Positions 47,493 through 57,176 of a DNA stretch of 64,000 nt are shown piece by piece; the first letter of the stretch is position 1, and each line of letters begins with the position of its first letter. A program made the position numbers and the translations under genes. The stretch comes from Lodderomyces elongisporus (lineage: Eukaryota; Ascomycota; Pichiomycetes; Serinales; Debaryomycetaceae), in NCBI RefSeq assembly GCF_030384665.1, contig NC_083673.1, forward strand, positions 3,047,501 to 3,111,500, in the 5' to 3' direction. The notes under the pieces were generated by a model that worked only from the letters and a program-made list of their open reading frames with translations, was not told where the DNA came from and did not search any database.

Positions 47493-49391
47493 ATGCAGTT
47501 GCTATCGATAGTGCTATTGTTCGTCACAAGTGTTTTAGCAAACCTTGCCAAATTCGATAATGACGAATACTCTCAAGTTTGTGCTGGAGTTTACTCCAAG
47601 AAAGATTGGGGTGGATCGTTTAAACCACATATTTCACTCACACTCAACCAATTCAATGACCACAAATACAACTCAAAAAATAAAGACCTGCAAGCATCCG
47701 ACGCCGACGCCGACGCCAACGATGCTGATGGTGTTTCTGTGAGTTACATTATTTTCGAGTACAAGGACCTCGTCAATATTGGAGAGTATCTTGGTGATGG
47801 GAAATATAAATTCATCTGTGACGACTATGCAATCAACGACTTGAAACTTTGTAAGGAAGAACAAAAGGGTCAATTTATAGTCAATGCGAACCAGACATAC
47901 TTTACAATTCTCACTTCGCAAATCACACAATTAGGGCCAGTGAAGGAGATTTCGTACCCTATTAATGAAACAGGTTACTATTGTGTCTCGACTTTCAGCG
48001 TAGATAAAGATGCCAAATACAGAGGTACAATCAACTTTCAAAATGCCTTTGGACAATTGAACGCCAGCGAGATCCCGAAGTTACCCGCATACGGAATTTT
48101 GACCTTGTGTTATGCCATAGCGTTGGCCTTGTTTGGTTTCCGTTTCTTTGTCAAGAGAAAACAGAACCAAATCTTGCCTTTGCAAAGGTACTTGCTTGCC
48201 ATGTTGGGTTTCTTGACCTTTGATACATTGGTTGTTTGGTCATATTACGATTGTATCAATAGAGTCAAGTCTCCTAGCAACGGTTTTGTTATAGCATACA
48301 TGGTGTTTATGGCCATTTGCAACGCCATTAAAATCACATTTTCATTCTTTTTGTTGCTTTGTATTGCATTGGGATACGGCGTCGTTAAATTGAAATTGAA
48401 GAAAAGCACCATGTTTTGGTGTAAAATTCTTGCTGCTTGTAATTTCGTGTCGAGTTTGGTGTATTTGATCTTTAACTACTATGGGGGGTCGTCAAGTGCT
48501 TTGGTGAGTTCTCAGAGTATTGAAAACGTTGATGCTGGGGGATTCTTGGGGTTGTTGCCATTGATACCCATTTCCATTGTTCTATCGATATATTACGTTA
48601 CGATTTTGTCATCTATTAGACAAACAACCCACAATTTGCACCAACAAAGACAAGTCATCAAGTTGCAATTATATCAAAACTTGTTTAGAATCATTTTCTT
48701 TGCCATCATAATGACCTTTTTAGGTTTGACTTTGAGTTCATTCATCTACTTGAGCATGTCAACCACTGATATGTTTGAACAACACTGGAAGAGTTCTTTT
48801 TTTATATTTGATTTCTGGCCAAGTGTCGTGTTCTTTGTTGTGTTTATGATCATTGCATGGTTATGGAGACCAACAGAGACAAGCTACATGTTAGCAGTCT
48901 CGCAGCAATTGTCTGGAGGTGGCGATGATGAAGATGGTGACGGCGATCCAAATGACCCAAATTATCAAGGTCCAGGTGGCCGTGAGTTTGAATTAGACGA
49001 CTTGTCGTTGTTAAGCCACGACGATGATAACGAGGAGGACGAGGAAGGCGGTCATGCAGGTAACATTCTTGGACGAAATAGGGTTGAGAGAGATAGTTTT
49101 GATGTTGGCGATGATCACAGAAAAGATCCCTTTGCCGATCCAAGTAATAGTTCTGTTAAAGGCAAAAATTTGGGATCGAATTCAAACAATCAACTGAAAC
49201 CACCAGGATATAACGAGGTTGACCACAGAGATAGTGGTGAGAACAGTTTACACAACAATAATAATCGGGATAATGTACCGACGGATTCAGCAAATGGTCA
49301 GACATTATTTGAATTAGAAGGAGAAGATAGCGAACCCGAAGATACAGAAGAAGATGATAGATTGAACAATAGGTCTAAGAAGGACAACTGA
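47493..49391 (+). CDS. PTM1: Lung-7-TM-receptor-like Golgi membrane protein (Ptm1 family)
   Basis: The 632-residue protein has a signal peptide (MQLLSIVLLFVTSVLA, 1-16), a luminal N-terminal domain with cysteines and N-glycosylation sequons (about 17-195), seven probable membrane helices (about 205-460) and an acidic, disordered cytosolic tail. The helices carry the family look of Lung_7-TM_R proteins: YGILTLCYAIALALFGFRFF, LAMLGFLTFDTLVVWSYYD, and final FWPSVVFFVVFMIIAWLWRP. S. cerevisiae has Ptm1 and a close paralogue (YHL017W); both are found in Golgi or late-secretory vesicles, exact role unknown. The tail has poly-D/E stretches and Asn repeats. Confidence 0.88.
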   Translation: MQLLSIVLLFVTSVLANLAKFDNDEYSQVCAGVYSKKDWGGSFKPHISLTLNQFNDHKYNSKNKDLQASDADADANDADGVSVSYIIFEYKDLVNIGEYLGDGKYKFICDDYAINDLKLCKEEQKGQFIVNANQTYFTILTSQITQLGPVKEISYPINETGYYCVSTFSVDKDAKYRGTINFQNAFGQLNASEIPKLPAYGILTLCYAIALALFGFRFFVKRKQNQILPLQRYLLAMLGFLTFDTLVVWSYYDCINRVKSPSNGFVIAYMVFMAICNAIKITFSFFLLLCIALGYGVVKLKLKKSTMFWCKILAACNFVSSLVYLIFNYYGGSSSALVSSQSIENVDAGGFLGLLPLIPISIVLSIYYVTILSSIRQTTHNLHQQRQVIKLQLYQNLFRIIFFAIIMTFLGLTLSSFIYLSMSTTDMFEQHWKSSFFIFDFWPSVVFFVVFMIIAWLWRPTETSYMLAVSQQLSGGGDDEDGDGDPNDPNYQGPGGREFELDDLSLLSHDDDNEEDEEGGHAGNILGRNRVERDSFDVGDDHRKDPFADPSNSSVKGKNLGSNSNNQLKPPGYNEVDHRDSGENSLHNNNNRDNVPTDSANGQTLFELEGEDSEPEDTEEDDRLNNRSKKDN

Positions 49392-49422
49392 TAGCACTGT
49401 GTCCATGGAGTTGTATATATGT

Positions 49423-49465
<43 letters not shown>

Positions 49466-49793
49466 CATACAAATGGTTAACCCATGTGAGAATCAAATAG
49501 AATCCATTTATAAGCATTCAGAAGTATGTTACCGATTAGAAAAAAAAAATTCATCTCTTTATTAATCAGTATCATCTACTTTCAAGAGTGGAAAAGAAAG
49601 TTTAAAGTAAAAAATTATATAAACAAAAAACCAATGTAGTTTAAATTACCATGAAAGATTACTAAAATGAAAAAAAAAAAAAAGAGAAAATCAAAGAATT
49701 GAATGAAAAATTCTGCAATAGTTTATGTCGCAATATTGTTGCTCTTTATTTTTTTTGGTTTTTTTTTTTTCATTTTATTCTCATCATCAAATA
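49392..49793. other. Convergent 3' spacer PTM1/SNX4 with TA/CA microsatellite
   Basis: A compound TATATGTACACACAC and (TA)n tract lies at about 49413-49462; A/T runs lie near 49670-49685 and 49750-49770. No gene is seen. Confidence 0.6.
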
Positions 49794-51764
49794 CTAGTTG
49801 AGTTCTTCTAATCTTCTTGTAAGTTTTGCCTCAATGCTAGTCCAGTTATCAGCTAGACCACTGTAAAACTCAATCTGCTTATCACAAAGTCCAAGCATTG
49901 CATCTTTCAATTCCAATTTATTGAACCTATCCCAATTGGGGTACTCGTCGTTGATGATTTTGTTTGTGAATTCATTAACCAATTTCGTTTGCAAGGTGAT
50001 CTCATCTTCTAGTTGAGCAATTCTATTTTGCAATTTATGGATCTTATTTTCAGACGAAGTAGAACCAATGTATGGAGTTGCTGAGGTAGAGATTGTATCT
50101 TTGATCAATTGCGTTGTGTTGTTAACCAAACCTCCACCAACGCTACCACCGCCGTGATGATATGAAGATGCTGATGTTCCAGGATAATCATGTGGCTGTC
50201 CAGTTAAATTGCCAAGCTCGTTCCTGCTCTTGTTTAAATAGTCTTGTAGTACTTGCAAATCAATGCGCTTGTTGTGTTGTAATTCAATCAAGTTTGTAAG
50301 GTTAATGATGTATTTTGAACAATCTTTCAACAGAACTAGAAAAGACTCATCCATATAGTTGTGAAGTTCATTCCACGAGTTCAGAAAATAGTCTAAAGAT
50401 TCGGCAAATACCTTAAAGTTGGATGCAATCGACAAGTTTTCATCGACAGAGTCCTTTTGCACAATTGACAATTTTTGAATCTGGCTCGAAAACTGTTCAT
50501 AGTCAATACCCAATTCTTTATTCTTTCGATTCAATTTAAGAAAAATCCGGTCCAACTTTAACAAATTCTCATACAATTTCTTGAGTTTGTCATTTATTTC
50601 CAATATTTCTCGATTTGTCTCCTTTTTGTGCTTTGATGAGGTCAAAAAATTCATTACTTTTTCGGTTAAGAGATCTTCATTGACAACTTTGTTAACGATA
50701 CCTCCTCCCCCGCCTGGTTCGCCATTTGTGGTTAATTCTTTAATCTTCAATGACGTGGTAAAAGTATTCCAATCACCGCTGTCGCTAATAAAAAGATGGA
50801 AAATTGACAGTTGTGACAATTCTCTGTGCTGAATGATAAACCGCAAGAAACGATCAAGCGAGTGTAGTCTTTTGTGGACAAATTCATGGCTAAAAGTGTC
50901 ACCTACAAGGTATTTTATATTCAGCTTCGAAGGTAATGGCGGAATCATTGCAGTTGGAAAGTCATTGCTGATGCTTTCATACAAGTATCTAAAATCTCCG
51001 TACCTTCTACGTACGGAAAATGTTAAAAATTGTTCTCCAGATTTAGGCGCTTTTTCCTTTGTGAGTTTGAGAATTGAAGGGTTGTCTGTTGTAGTGGTGA
51101 CAAGGTATGAGATAAATGGCTTGGAAGATGCGTCCAAGTCACGAGTAGGATGAGTGGCAGACACTTTTATTGTGTACTTGTCGTAATATGAAGTATCCAC
51201 TGGTACAGTTGTCGTAGTTTCAGCGGCGGAATCTGGGATACTATTATAACCACCATTAGTGCCATGTCCATTGGATAATGTAGAGGAAGTTGTTTCAACG
51301 CGTCCTTGTTCTTTAGTGTCATTATCTACTGATTTAGTTGCTGGATCTTGAGACGACTCTATTTGACCTTCACTTAGCTTAGCAGAAGCTATAAGCAAGG
51401 AGTTGCTTGGGTCATCATCGGTGTTATCGTTAGTGGCATTATCATCATTGCTTTTAGTGTTATCATTACCATTATCATTATTGTTCTCATCGTAGTTTTT
51501 TGTTGCTCCCGTCTTTCCGGCAGCGTCCAGCTGTAAACCCTGGTTCTCGACTTGCTTAGCCACTTTTCTTCCACCCTGAGTGGTATCCTGCTGACTTGTC
51601 TCAAAGGATCCCGCCTTCCCTTGCTCTTGTGGCTTTGATTCTATAGGTTCTTCAGCAATTGAATCAATGTTGTTGTTGTTGTTGTTGTTGTTGCTTATAT
51701 CGGAAGACCTTTCAATTTCATCCCTGTCCCATTGGATGGATGTGAACTGGTCTTCAGAAGCCAT
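49794..51764 (-). CDS. SNX4: PX-BAR sorting nexin Snx4 (Atg24)
   Basis: Snx4 forms heterodimers with Snx41 or Atg20, recycles SNAREs such as Snc1 from endosomes, and acts in pexophagy and the Cvt pathway. The frame is open to 51797 but the first ATG is at 51762-51764, giving 656 residues. A disordered Asn/Asp/Ser-rich N terminus (about 1-190) is followed by a PX domain at about 195-330 with RRRYGDFRYLYESISNDFP, PPLPSKLNIKYLVGDTFSHEFV and KRLHSLDRFLRFIIQHRELS, all diagnostic for Snx4. The C-terminal 300 residues are helical and fit the BAR domain, ending with EAKLTRRLEELN. SNX41 lies about 5 kb away. Confidence 0.95.
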   Translation of the reverse strand: MASEDQFTSIQWDRDEIERSSDISNNNNNNNNIDSIAEEPIESKPQEQGKAGSFETSQQDTTQGGRKVAKQVENQGLQLDAAGKTGATKNYDENNNDNGNDNTKSNDDNATNDNTDDDPSNSLLIASAKLSEGQIESSQDPATKSVDNDTKEQGRVETTSSTLSNGHGTNGGYNSIPDSAAETTTTVPVDTSYYDKYTIKVSATHPTRDLDASSKPFISYLVTTTTDNPSILKLTKEKAPKSGEQFLTFSVRRRYGDFRYLYESISNDFPTAMIPPLPSKLNIKYLVGDTFSHEFVHKRLHSLDRFLRFIIQHRELSQLSIFHLFISDSGDWNTFTTSLKIKELTTNGEPGGGGGIVNKVVNEDLLTEKVMNFLTSSKHKKETNREILEINDKLKKLYENLLKLDRIFLKLNRKNKELGIDYEQFSSQIQKLSIVQKDSVDENLSIASNFKVFAESLDYFLNSWNELHNYMDESFLVLLKDCSKYIINLTNLIELQHNKRIDLQVLQDYLNKSRNELGNLTGQPHDYPGTSASSYHHGGGSVGGGLVNNTTQLIKDTISTSATPYIGSTSSENKIHKLQNRIAQLEDEITLQTKLVNEFTNKIINDEYPNWDRFNKLELKDAMLGLCDKQIEFYSGLADNWTSIEAKLTRRLEELN

Positions 51765-52517
51765 AGTTGTACGTGTAATTGTATGTAAACTTAGCAAATT
51801 GTTAATCTCTTTTTAGCTTATACTTTTCTTTTTCTTTTTTATTTTACAATAAACTGATTCTTTTTGCTGTTTGAAATAAGAAAAGTGAAGATGAATATGA
51901 GGGAGTTAAAGTGTTGCAAAGTAGAAAGAAAGTATAGTGGTGGCGCTGATAGAGCGTGGGGCAAGTAGTAATTTAATTCTTAATATATTTTTTTTTTGGC
52001 GCACATCTTTTGTTTAGTTGTGACTACTGGCGATAACAGAATCCAAAGGAAAAAAAAATAATAATAATGAAGAACTGAAAGAGAAGCAACGCAGGGCAGG
52101 GAAGGACAAGCGAAGCGGGGACAGAAAGAGAGAGAGAGAGAAATAGACTGACGCGAGATAAGCCAATTCGTCTTATCTCCATTTCCTCCTCCTCCTCCTC
52201 CCCCCTCCTCATTCTGTATACTCCTACTTTTAGTTAAACTCACGCGCAAGTTCACGTATACTTGCAGTATATCATTACAGTGTATCATTACTCAACGAAT
52301 CAAACAAAGTCGACATTTATGCAATAATAACCTGCTCAATATTTCGCTTTAGTATCTATCTTTTGACTGAAAGAAAAATCAATGAAAAGGAAGAAGAAAA
52401 AAATTAAAAAAAAAAAAACAAAACAAATTGAGACAAAGAGAACCAAGACAAAGCAAACCAAAGAATATGAGAGTTTAAAACAATTTTAAAAATGTACATC
52501 AAGTTCTATTTAAAAGT
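51765..52517. promoter_or_regulatory. SNX4 promoter / GH76 gene 3' flank
   Basis: A GA tract (about 52124-52141), an ATAATAATA run and a CCT array (about 52180-52207) are visible. Purine-rich AAG/AAC stretches (52380-52470) precede the GH76 stop. No gene is seen. Confidence 0.45.
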
Positions 52518-53882
52518 CTAAAGAATAAGCCACACTCCACAGCCGATGATGGAGATACCAATGACCGCAGTGATGATACCAGCACCTGCCTTGTCTCCAC
52601 CATCCAAGCTCAAAGGTTGTGCGTTAGCCTTTGTAGTACCGTATCCGCTCGCTGGATGAGATTTTGAAGAACCACCGTCGTTTGCAGTATAAGGTGCGGG
52701 TCTCTTTGTTGACATGAGGTTTTGCATAACTTCCAACGCAGACATTTGTTCGCCCAATCCATACAATCCATCCCAACCGACAGTCCAGTTTGTCCAAGAA
52801 AGACCACATGTGTGTCCATCGGATCCTCCCGAACAAGAGCCTGCAGCTCCATTGGCAGAGTCGACTAACCATTTATTGATAGTGGGCTCTGTTTCGGGTA
52901 CCAACACTGACGTCAAGCCCAAAAATCTCGAGAAATATGCTTTAAATGATCTTTGATCATTGTTACATGTATATCCCGGTTGGCATGCTGCCTCGTACAT
53001 AACCATACTACCCGTTTTGTTCATAAAAAACACCCGGGAACTGTGTAATAAATTTTTGGTGTAGTTGAGCCATTTTTCTTCTTCGGTGTAGTTGTAAAGA
53101 TATGCACAGCCCGCAAGCATGAGTCCTTGATTATAAGTCCATTGGTATTTAGTAATGTTGGAACAATTGTTTGCAATCTTAACACCATCATAAACAAACC
53201 ACTCATTGCCTTCAGTGAGCAAACCAGCACCATACATCCAATTCCAAACACGTTCCGCCCACTCAACATATGAGTCATTACCAGTAAACCTGGCCAACCT
53301 AGCTGCCAAATGGAACAAGCACCCATTGGAAACCGAATTCTTGTAGTCATATCCGGAATTCCATTGGAAAATCTGCCATCTCAAGCCTCCATTACAATCT
53401 GCAGAGTCCCATCTAGCAGTCATTGTGTTGAAAACAGCTTGTGCCAAGCCTAACCAACTAATTTCATCACTGTCTGGATTACTAAAATTTCTTTCTGCTG
53501 CACCCATAACTGCGATTCCCCAAAAGCCTTGGTCATCATTACCTTCAGTAGTACTCTGGTTTAATGGGATATAGTTGTTATCGTCGCCGACTTGATAAAG
53601 CAACGCTTGCTTAATCAAAGGGACATAAGTGTCATTTTCAAAGAAAAAAGTGTAGTCGATGAGCGAACCCCAAGCTCCACCAGCTTCCCACCAATAATAT
53701 GGCGCAACAAACTCACCAATGGTTCCACCATAGTTGTAGCCATCGTAATAATCTAATATACCATCTGCGATCAAAGCGCAATCTTCTCTAATTGTTGTGT
53801 CATTATTTGTGTCGAGCCATATGGCTTGTGTAAGCGTAAGGAAGCAAAATGTGATGAAACAGGAGACCAGCCTCGATTTCAT
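52518..53882 (-). CDS. GPI-anchored GH76 endo-mannanase-like wall protein (Dfg5/Dcw1 family)
   Basis: Dfg5 and Dcw1 are plasma-membrane GPI proteins that cross-link GPI mannoproteins into the wall glucan; loss of both is lethal in S. cerevisiae and C. albicans. The 454-residue protein (about 450 in both relatives) starts with a signal peptide (1-20, ending LTLTQA). It has the GH76 fold motifs YYWWEAGGAWGSLIDY, the catalytic Asp-Asp in GNDDQGFWG near 134, GGLRWQIFQWNSGYDYKNSVSNG and TYNQGLMLAGCAYLY. A small-residue omega region and a hydrophobic tail (GIITAVIGISIIGCGVWLIL) signal GPI attachment. Many N-glycosylation sequons are visible. I cannot decide between DFG5 and DCW1. Confidence 0.94.
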   Translation of the reverse strand: MKSRLVSCFITFCFLTLTQAIWLDTNNDTTIREDCALIADGILDYYDGYNYGGTIGEFVAPYYWWEAGGAWGSLIDYTFFFENDTYVPLIKQALLYQVGDDNNYIPLNQSTTEGNDDQGFWGIAVMGAAERNFSNPDSDEISWLGLAQAVFNTMTARWDSADCNGGLRWQIFQWNSGYDYKNSVSNGCLFHLAARLARFTGNDSYVEWAERVWNWMYGAGLLTEGNEWFVYDGVKIANNCSNITKYQWTYNQGLMLAGCAYLYNYTEEEKWLNYTKNLLHSSRVFFMNKTGSMVMYEAACQPGYTCNNDQRSFKAYFSRFLGLTSVLVPETEPTINKWLVDSANGAAGSCSGGSDGHTCGLSWTNWTVGWDGLYGLGEQMSALEVMQNLMSTKRPAPYTANDGGSSKSHPASGYGTTKANAQPLSLDGGDKAGAGIITAVIGISIIGCGVWLIL

Positions 53883-54653
53883 TTTCTTGGGTAATAATTG
53901 CTACGATGAAGCAAATATAAAGACAGTAATTACAATAACAATAAATTATTCAAAGGAAAAAGGGAAATGGGAAAAAGAAGACAAGAAAAGCAATGAATCT
54001 TCTTTTTTTTAAAAAAATTTTTTTCTCTTGTCTTTTGTATCTATAATCGAATGAAATGGAAAAGTACTATGAAGATCTTGATAAATATGGGGATGCTAAA
54101 GATGAAATAGAATTTTAAGTCAGTTATCAGTGGGTTGGTTTAATATGTCAAAATGAGGTATTATAAAAAGGAGTGAAGGGGAAGGAAGAGGTGTTATCGG
54201 TATGAAAATTATTTTACATATATATATATATATATATGTGTTTGTGTGTTTGTGTGTGTGTGTGTGTGTATAGTATGCTTATAGATTTCTCTCTATATTG
54301 TATGGATATTTGTACCCAAGGGGCTTCTTCGGGAGAAAAAAAAATATCATGGCACAGCTTTTCATATTACATTTTTTATTTCATCTTTTTTATTTTTTTT
54401 ATTTTTTATTTTATTATTTTATTTTTTATATTTTCATTTATAGTGCAATTGTCTTTTTTCCGATTTCACCTTACTTTGTGTTTTGCGCGTCCAATGTGCT
54501 ATTTCCAATTTATTGTGATCAAGATACTCTCTCCCCCCCCTTCTTTTCAAAAGAAATCTACGCCATTCTCTACATTATAGGACTAGTCTTTTGTATTAAA
54601 CACACGTATACTCATCCATATACATAGTCTGATAATGTAAGGTACTTAGACAG
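53883..54653. promoter_or_regulatory. GH76 gene promoter with TA/GT microsatellite
   Basis: A compound (TA)n(TG)n tract lies at about 54217-54271 and a T-rich TTTTATTT array at about 54365-54440. The latter makes spurious Phe/Ile/Tyr open frames. No gene is seen. Confidence 0.5.
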
Positions 54654-57071
54654 CTAGCTATTAAACACTGGGTCTAAAGTACCTACATTTGTTTCTGTAT
54701 CGGCCATAATTATGTCACCAGTAGGATCATTATTGTCTTTGAGAACTTCTGGAATATTAGAACCATCGGTCAAGTTTGGTAATTCGAACACAAGGGTTGA
54801 CTCTGTTTTTTGTTCCTTTCTCTCTTCTTTTTCTTGTTCTTTTTCTTCCTCCTTTTCTTTTTCTTCTTCTTTTTCTTCCTCTTTTTCTTGTTCTTTTTCT
54901 TGTTCCTTTTCTACTTCTTCGTGTTGCTCTGCTTCTTTTTGCTCTTCCTGTTCTGCTTTTACCTTCTCCATCTTCTCTTCAGTTTCTACTTTTCCATCTT
55001 CTTCTTTCCCTTCTTCAACTTTCCCTTCAATTTCCATTTCCACTAGATTGTGGCCAATACGTGTTTCTGGAACCTCTATTATTTCCTCCTTGTCAGGTGC
55101 ATTTCCTTCCGCATCTTCCATGTTGATGTCATTAGCGATAGGTTCATTGTGTTCATTCTCCAGAACCGTCTCACGTGCAACTTCTTCCAATGCTTGTAGT
55201 TCTTGATTGTCGACAACACCCTCTTTTTCTGAAATTGCACCCTCTTCTTCAATATCAACTCCACCATCGACTTTATCATTGACTACATGACTGGCTTCGT
55301 GACTGGCTTCACTTTCACGCTCATCTTTATTTTCATCTTGGCCTCCAATAATCACAGTCTCCTGCACGATTTTTTCAAACTCATTTGCATTGTTTACAAG
55401 GTCACTAATAAAACTCTCTTCCAGCAAATTTTTCACATACGGCAGTAAGCTCTCATTTCCAGCTGTAATGATCTGCTTGCAAAGTTCTTGATACACATTC
55501 AGAGCTATTTCGTTATCAACCTTGAACTCGCCGGTTCTTGTGCCTAGTTGCGTAGCTAAGGTCTTCAAAACCAGTACAATTGTCTCCTTCAATTCTGGTG
55601 GATAAAACGTCGCTTTGTTAAGATCAGAATACGTGGTGAAACTTATTTTAATAGTCATAATGTTCAACTTCTTGTTAAACCCAAGACTTATTGATGAGGA
55701 TTTAACCCTATGTGGGTTAATTACATCGCTACCATTGACGATGCCCTGGTTCAAATTCTGATGCATGTAGGGATCCGCATAGTAGAAAAAAGACCGCAAT
55801 GTATCCGTATACTTGTAATCTTGGGCATTTGTAGATTTTTGATCAAGTTGCAAAGCCAACGTGGCAATTATGGGGTCAATGTATAGCTTTTTCAAATTTG
55901 CCAACATGTTCAAACGAGATTGACGTTCAGTAAGCTTTGATGGATTCTGATGAGAAGCATGCAGTTCTGTAGTAGTAGCAGTGGCAGAGGCAGCATTGGT
56001 GTTGTTAATACTTAATTTAGCCAACTCCAGAGCAAACTCTTTGTCAAGTTCTTTTAGAAACACTAGATTCTTGCAACTTTCATTATTGACCCTTTTCTCC
56101 AATATCTGTAAAAGAAGTTTTTCAAAGTTGTGAAAAACATTCTTGAATTTGTATGGATTGAATGTCTGACCAGATTTACCAACGCCATCCTTATCTGAGC
56201 CAACACCAGTACCAGCACCAGTGCCAGTGCCAGTGCCAATGCCGGTGCTGGTGCCAGTATCTGCGTCAGGACCACTAACGGTAAGGTTTGCACCAACACC
56301 AACACTATCATCCAGGTCTTCCCCCAATTCCATCAATTCCTTGATAATGTCATTCTGGTCCTCTGGCGCTTTACTGCCGTTATTATTATTACCACTACTA
56401 TTGTTATGACCAATGTGGTTGTTACCGGATTGCTTTCGCTTCACAGTTTCAGTCGGAAATGGAACACCCAGTACCGATGGGGTTTCTCCCACGGGGTGTT
56501 GCGGCTTAAACTTGTTACGCCCTGTTGGCGTTTGCATGTTTGAGTTGATATCAAACTTTTCCTCTAGCCCTTTCAAATCAATTTTCTTTGCCTTAAAAGG
56601 CTTTTCAATACGATAAGATGAAGAAGAGTGCGAATGAGACTTTGATGACTTCGATGGTGTTCCTTCATCGGGACGTAATGTCATCTGGTATCGTGTCCCA
56701 TTAGGCGATGTTGCCCCCGTGTTTGGAATCTCATCGGAATTTATCGTAATCACAGGAGGAACATAATTTGGGTCATTCAACACTTTGGCAATTTCAAAAT
56801 CGTAATTAAACGGTTTATTATGGTACCTTTTAAAAAATTCGTCCTTTAGTAAACCTTCTTCCTCAATGTAGTTTTCTGTCAGCTGCTGTTCTCTAAATTG
56901 CTTAAGGCCATATAACATTGTTTCTTGTGCCAAAGGCTTACGCAGGTTCTTTTTGTTTCTTTCAATGATACGACACTTGGCACATGTTTTATATTGTCGC
57001 ACCTCAAGTGGTTCATCATCAAGTCTTTTTCTTTTACACCTTCGGCATCTTCTTATATCAGCTCTCATCAT
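54654..57071 (-). CDS. Unrecognised protein with N-terminal Cys cluster and Glu/Lys tail
   Basis: I do not recognise this 805-residue protein (ATG at 57069-57071; a second ATG follows). The N-terminal 60 residues are strongly basic with two CxxC pairs, C9-x2-C12 and C30-x2-C33 (RRCRRCKRKR and YKTCAKCR), which should bind one zinc; the next block (NKKNLRKPLAQETMLYGLKQFREQQL) looks conserved. This suggests a small nucleic-acid-binding domain. The middle is Ser/Asn/Gly-rich with a (GT)n-type Gly-Thr repeat (TGTSTGIGTGTGTGAGTG at about 260-285). A folded part may lie at about 305-560 (FHNFEKLLLQILEKRVNN and later). The last 200 residues are acidic and end in a Glu/Lys/Gln repeat (about 54800-54960 in DNA). 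A transcription or chromatin role is only a guess. Confidence 0.8.
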   Translation of the reverse strand: MMRADIRRCRRCKRKRLDDEPLEVRQYKTCAKCRIIERNKKNLRKPLAQETMLYGLKQFREQQLTENYIEEEGLLKDEFFKRYHNKPFNYDFEIAKVLNDPNYVPPVITINSDEIPNTGATSPNGTRYQMTLRPDEGTPSKSSKSHSHSSSSYRIEKPFKAKKIDLKGLEEKFDINSNMQTPTGRNKFKPQHPVGETPSVLGVPFPTETVKRKQSGNNHIGHNNSSGNNNNGSKAPEDQNDIIKELMELGEDLDDSVGVGANLTVSGPDADTGTSTGIGTGTGTGAGTGVGSDKDGVGKSGQTFNPYKFKNVFHNFEKLLLQILEKRVNNESCKNLVFLKELDKEFALELAKLSINNTNAASATATTTELHASHQNPSKLTERQSRLNMLANLKKLYIDPIIATLALQLDQKSTNAQDYKYTDTLRSFFYYADPYMHQNLNQGIVNGSDVINPHRVKSSSISLGFNKKLNIMTIKISFTTYSDLNKATFYPPELKETIVLVLKTLATQLGTRTGEFKVDNEIALNVYQELCKQIITAGNESLLPYVKNLLEESFISDLVNNANEFEKIVQETVIIGGQDENKDERESEASHEASHVVNDKVDGGVDIEEEGAISEKEGVVDNQELQALEEVARETVLENEHNEPIANDINMEDAEGNAPDKEEIIEVPETRIGHNLVEMEIEGKVEEGKEEDGKVETEEKMEKVKAEQEEQKEAEQHEEVEKEQEKEQEKEEEKEEEKEKEEEKEQEKEERKEQKTESTLVFELPNLTDGSNIPEVLKDNNDPTGDIIMADTETNVGTLDPVFNS
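54820..54960 (-). repeat. Glu/Lys/Gln-coding purine repeat
   Basis: The plus strand is nearly pure pyrimidine plus some G (TTCTTTTTCTTG/TTCCTC units). On the coding strand it encodes KEQEKEQ and EEEKEEEK blocks, probably a long single helix or a disordered tail. Confidence 0.8.
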
Positions 57072-57104
57072 GTCTAAATAAAACTCTTGACCTATGTGTG
57101 TGTT

Positions 57105-57176
57105 TGTTTTTGTTCTTGTTTTTGTTCTTGTTTTTGTTCTTGTTTTTGTTCTTGTTTTTGTTCTTGTTCTTTTCTT
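57105..57176. repeat. 12-mer TTTTTGTTCTTG tandem repeat
   Basis: About five uninterrupted copies lie 34-105 nt upstream of the Cys-cluster gene start, so on its coding strand the leader reads CAAGAACAAAAA repeats. It probably lies in the 5' leader. Confidence 0.9.

Noticed and set aside
54236..54627. Two overlapping hydrophobic ORFs upstream of the GH76 gene
   Set aside because: Phe/Ile/Tyr strings coded by TTTTATTT repeats, in two frames at once; not a membrane protein.
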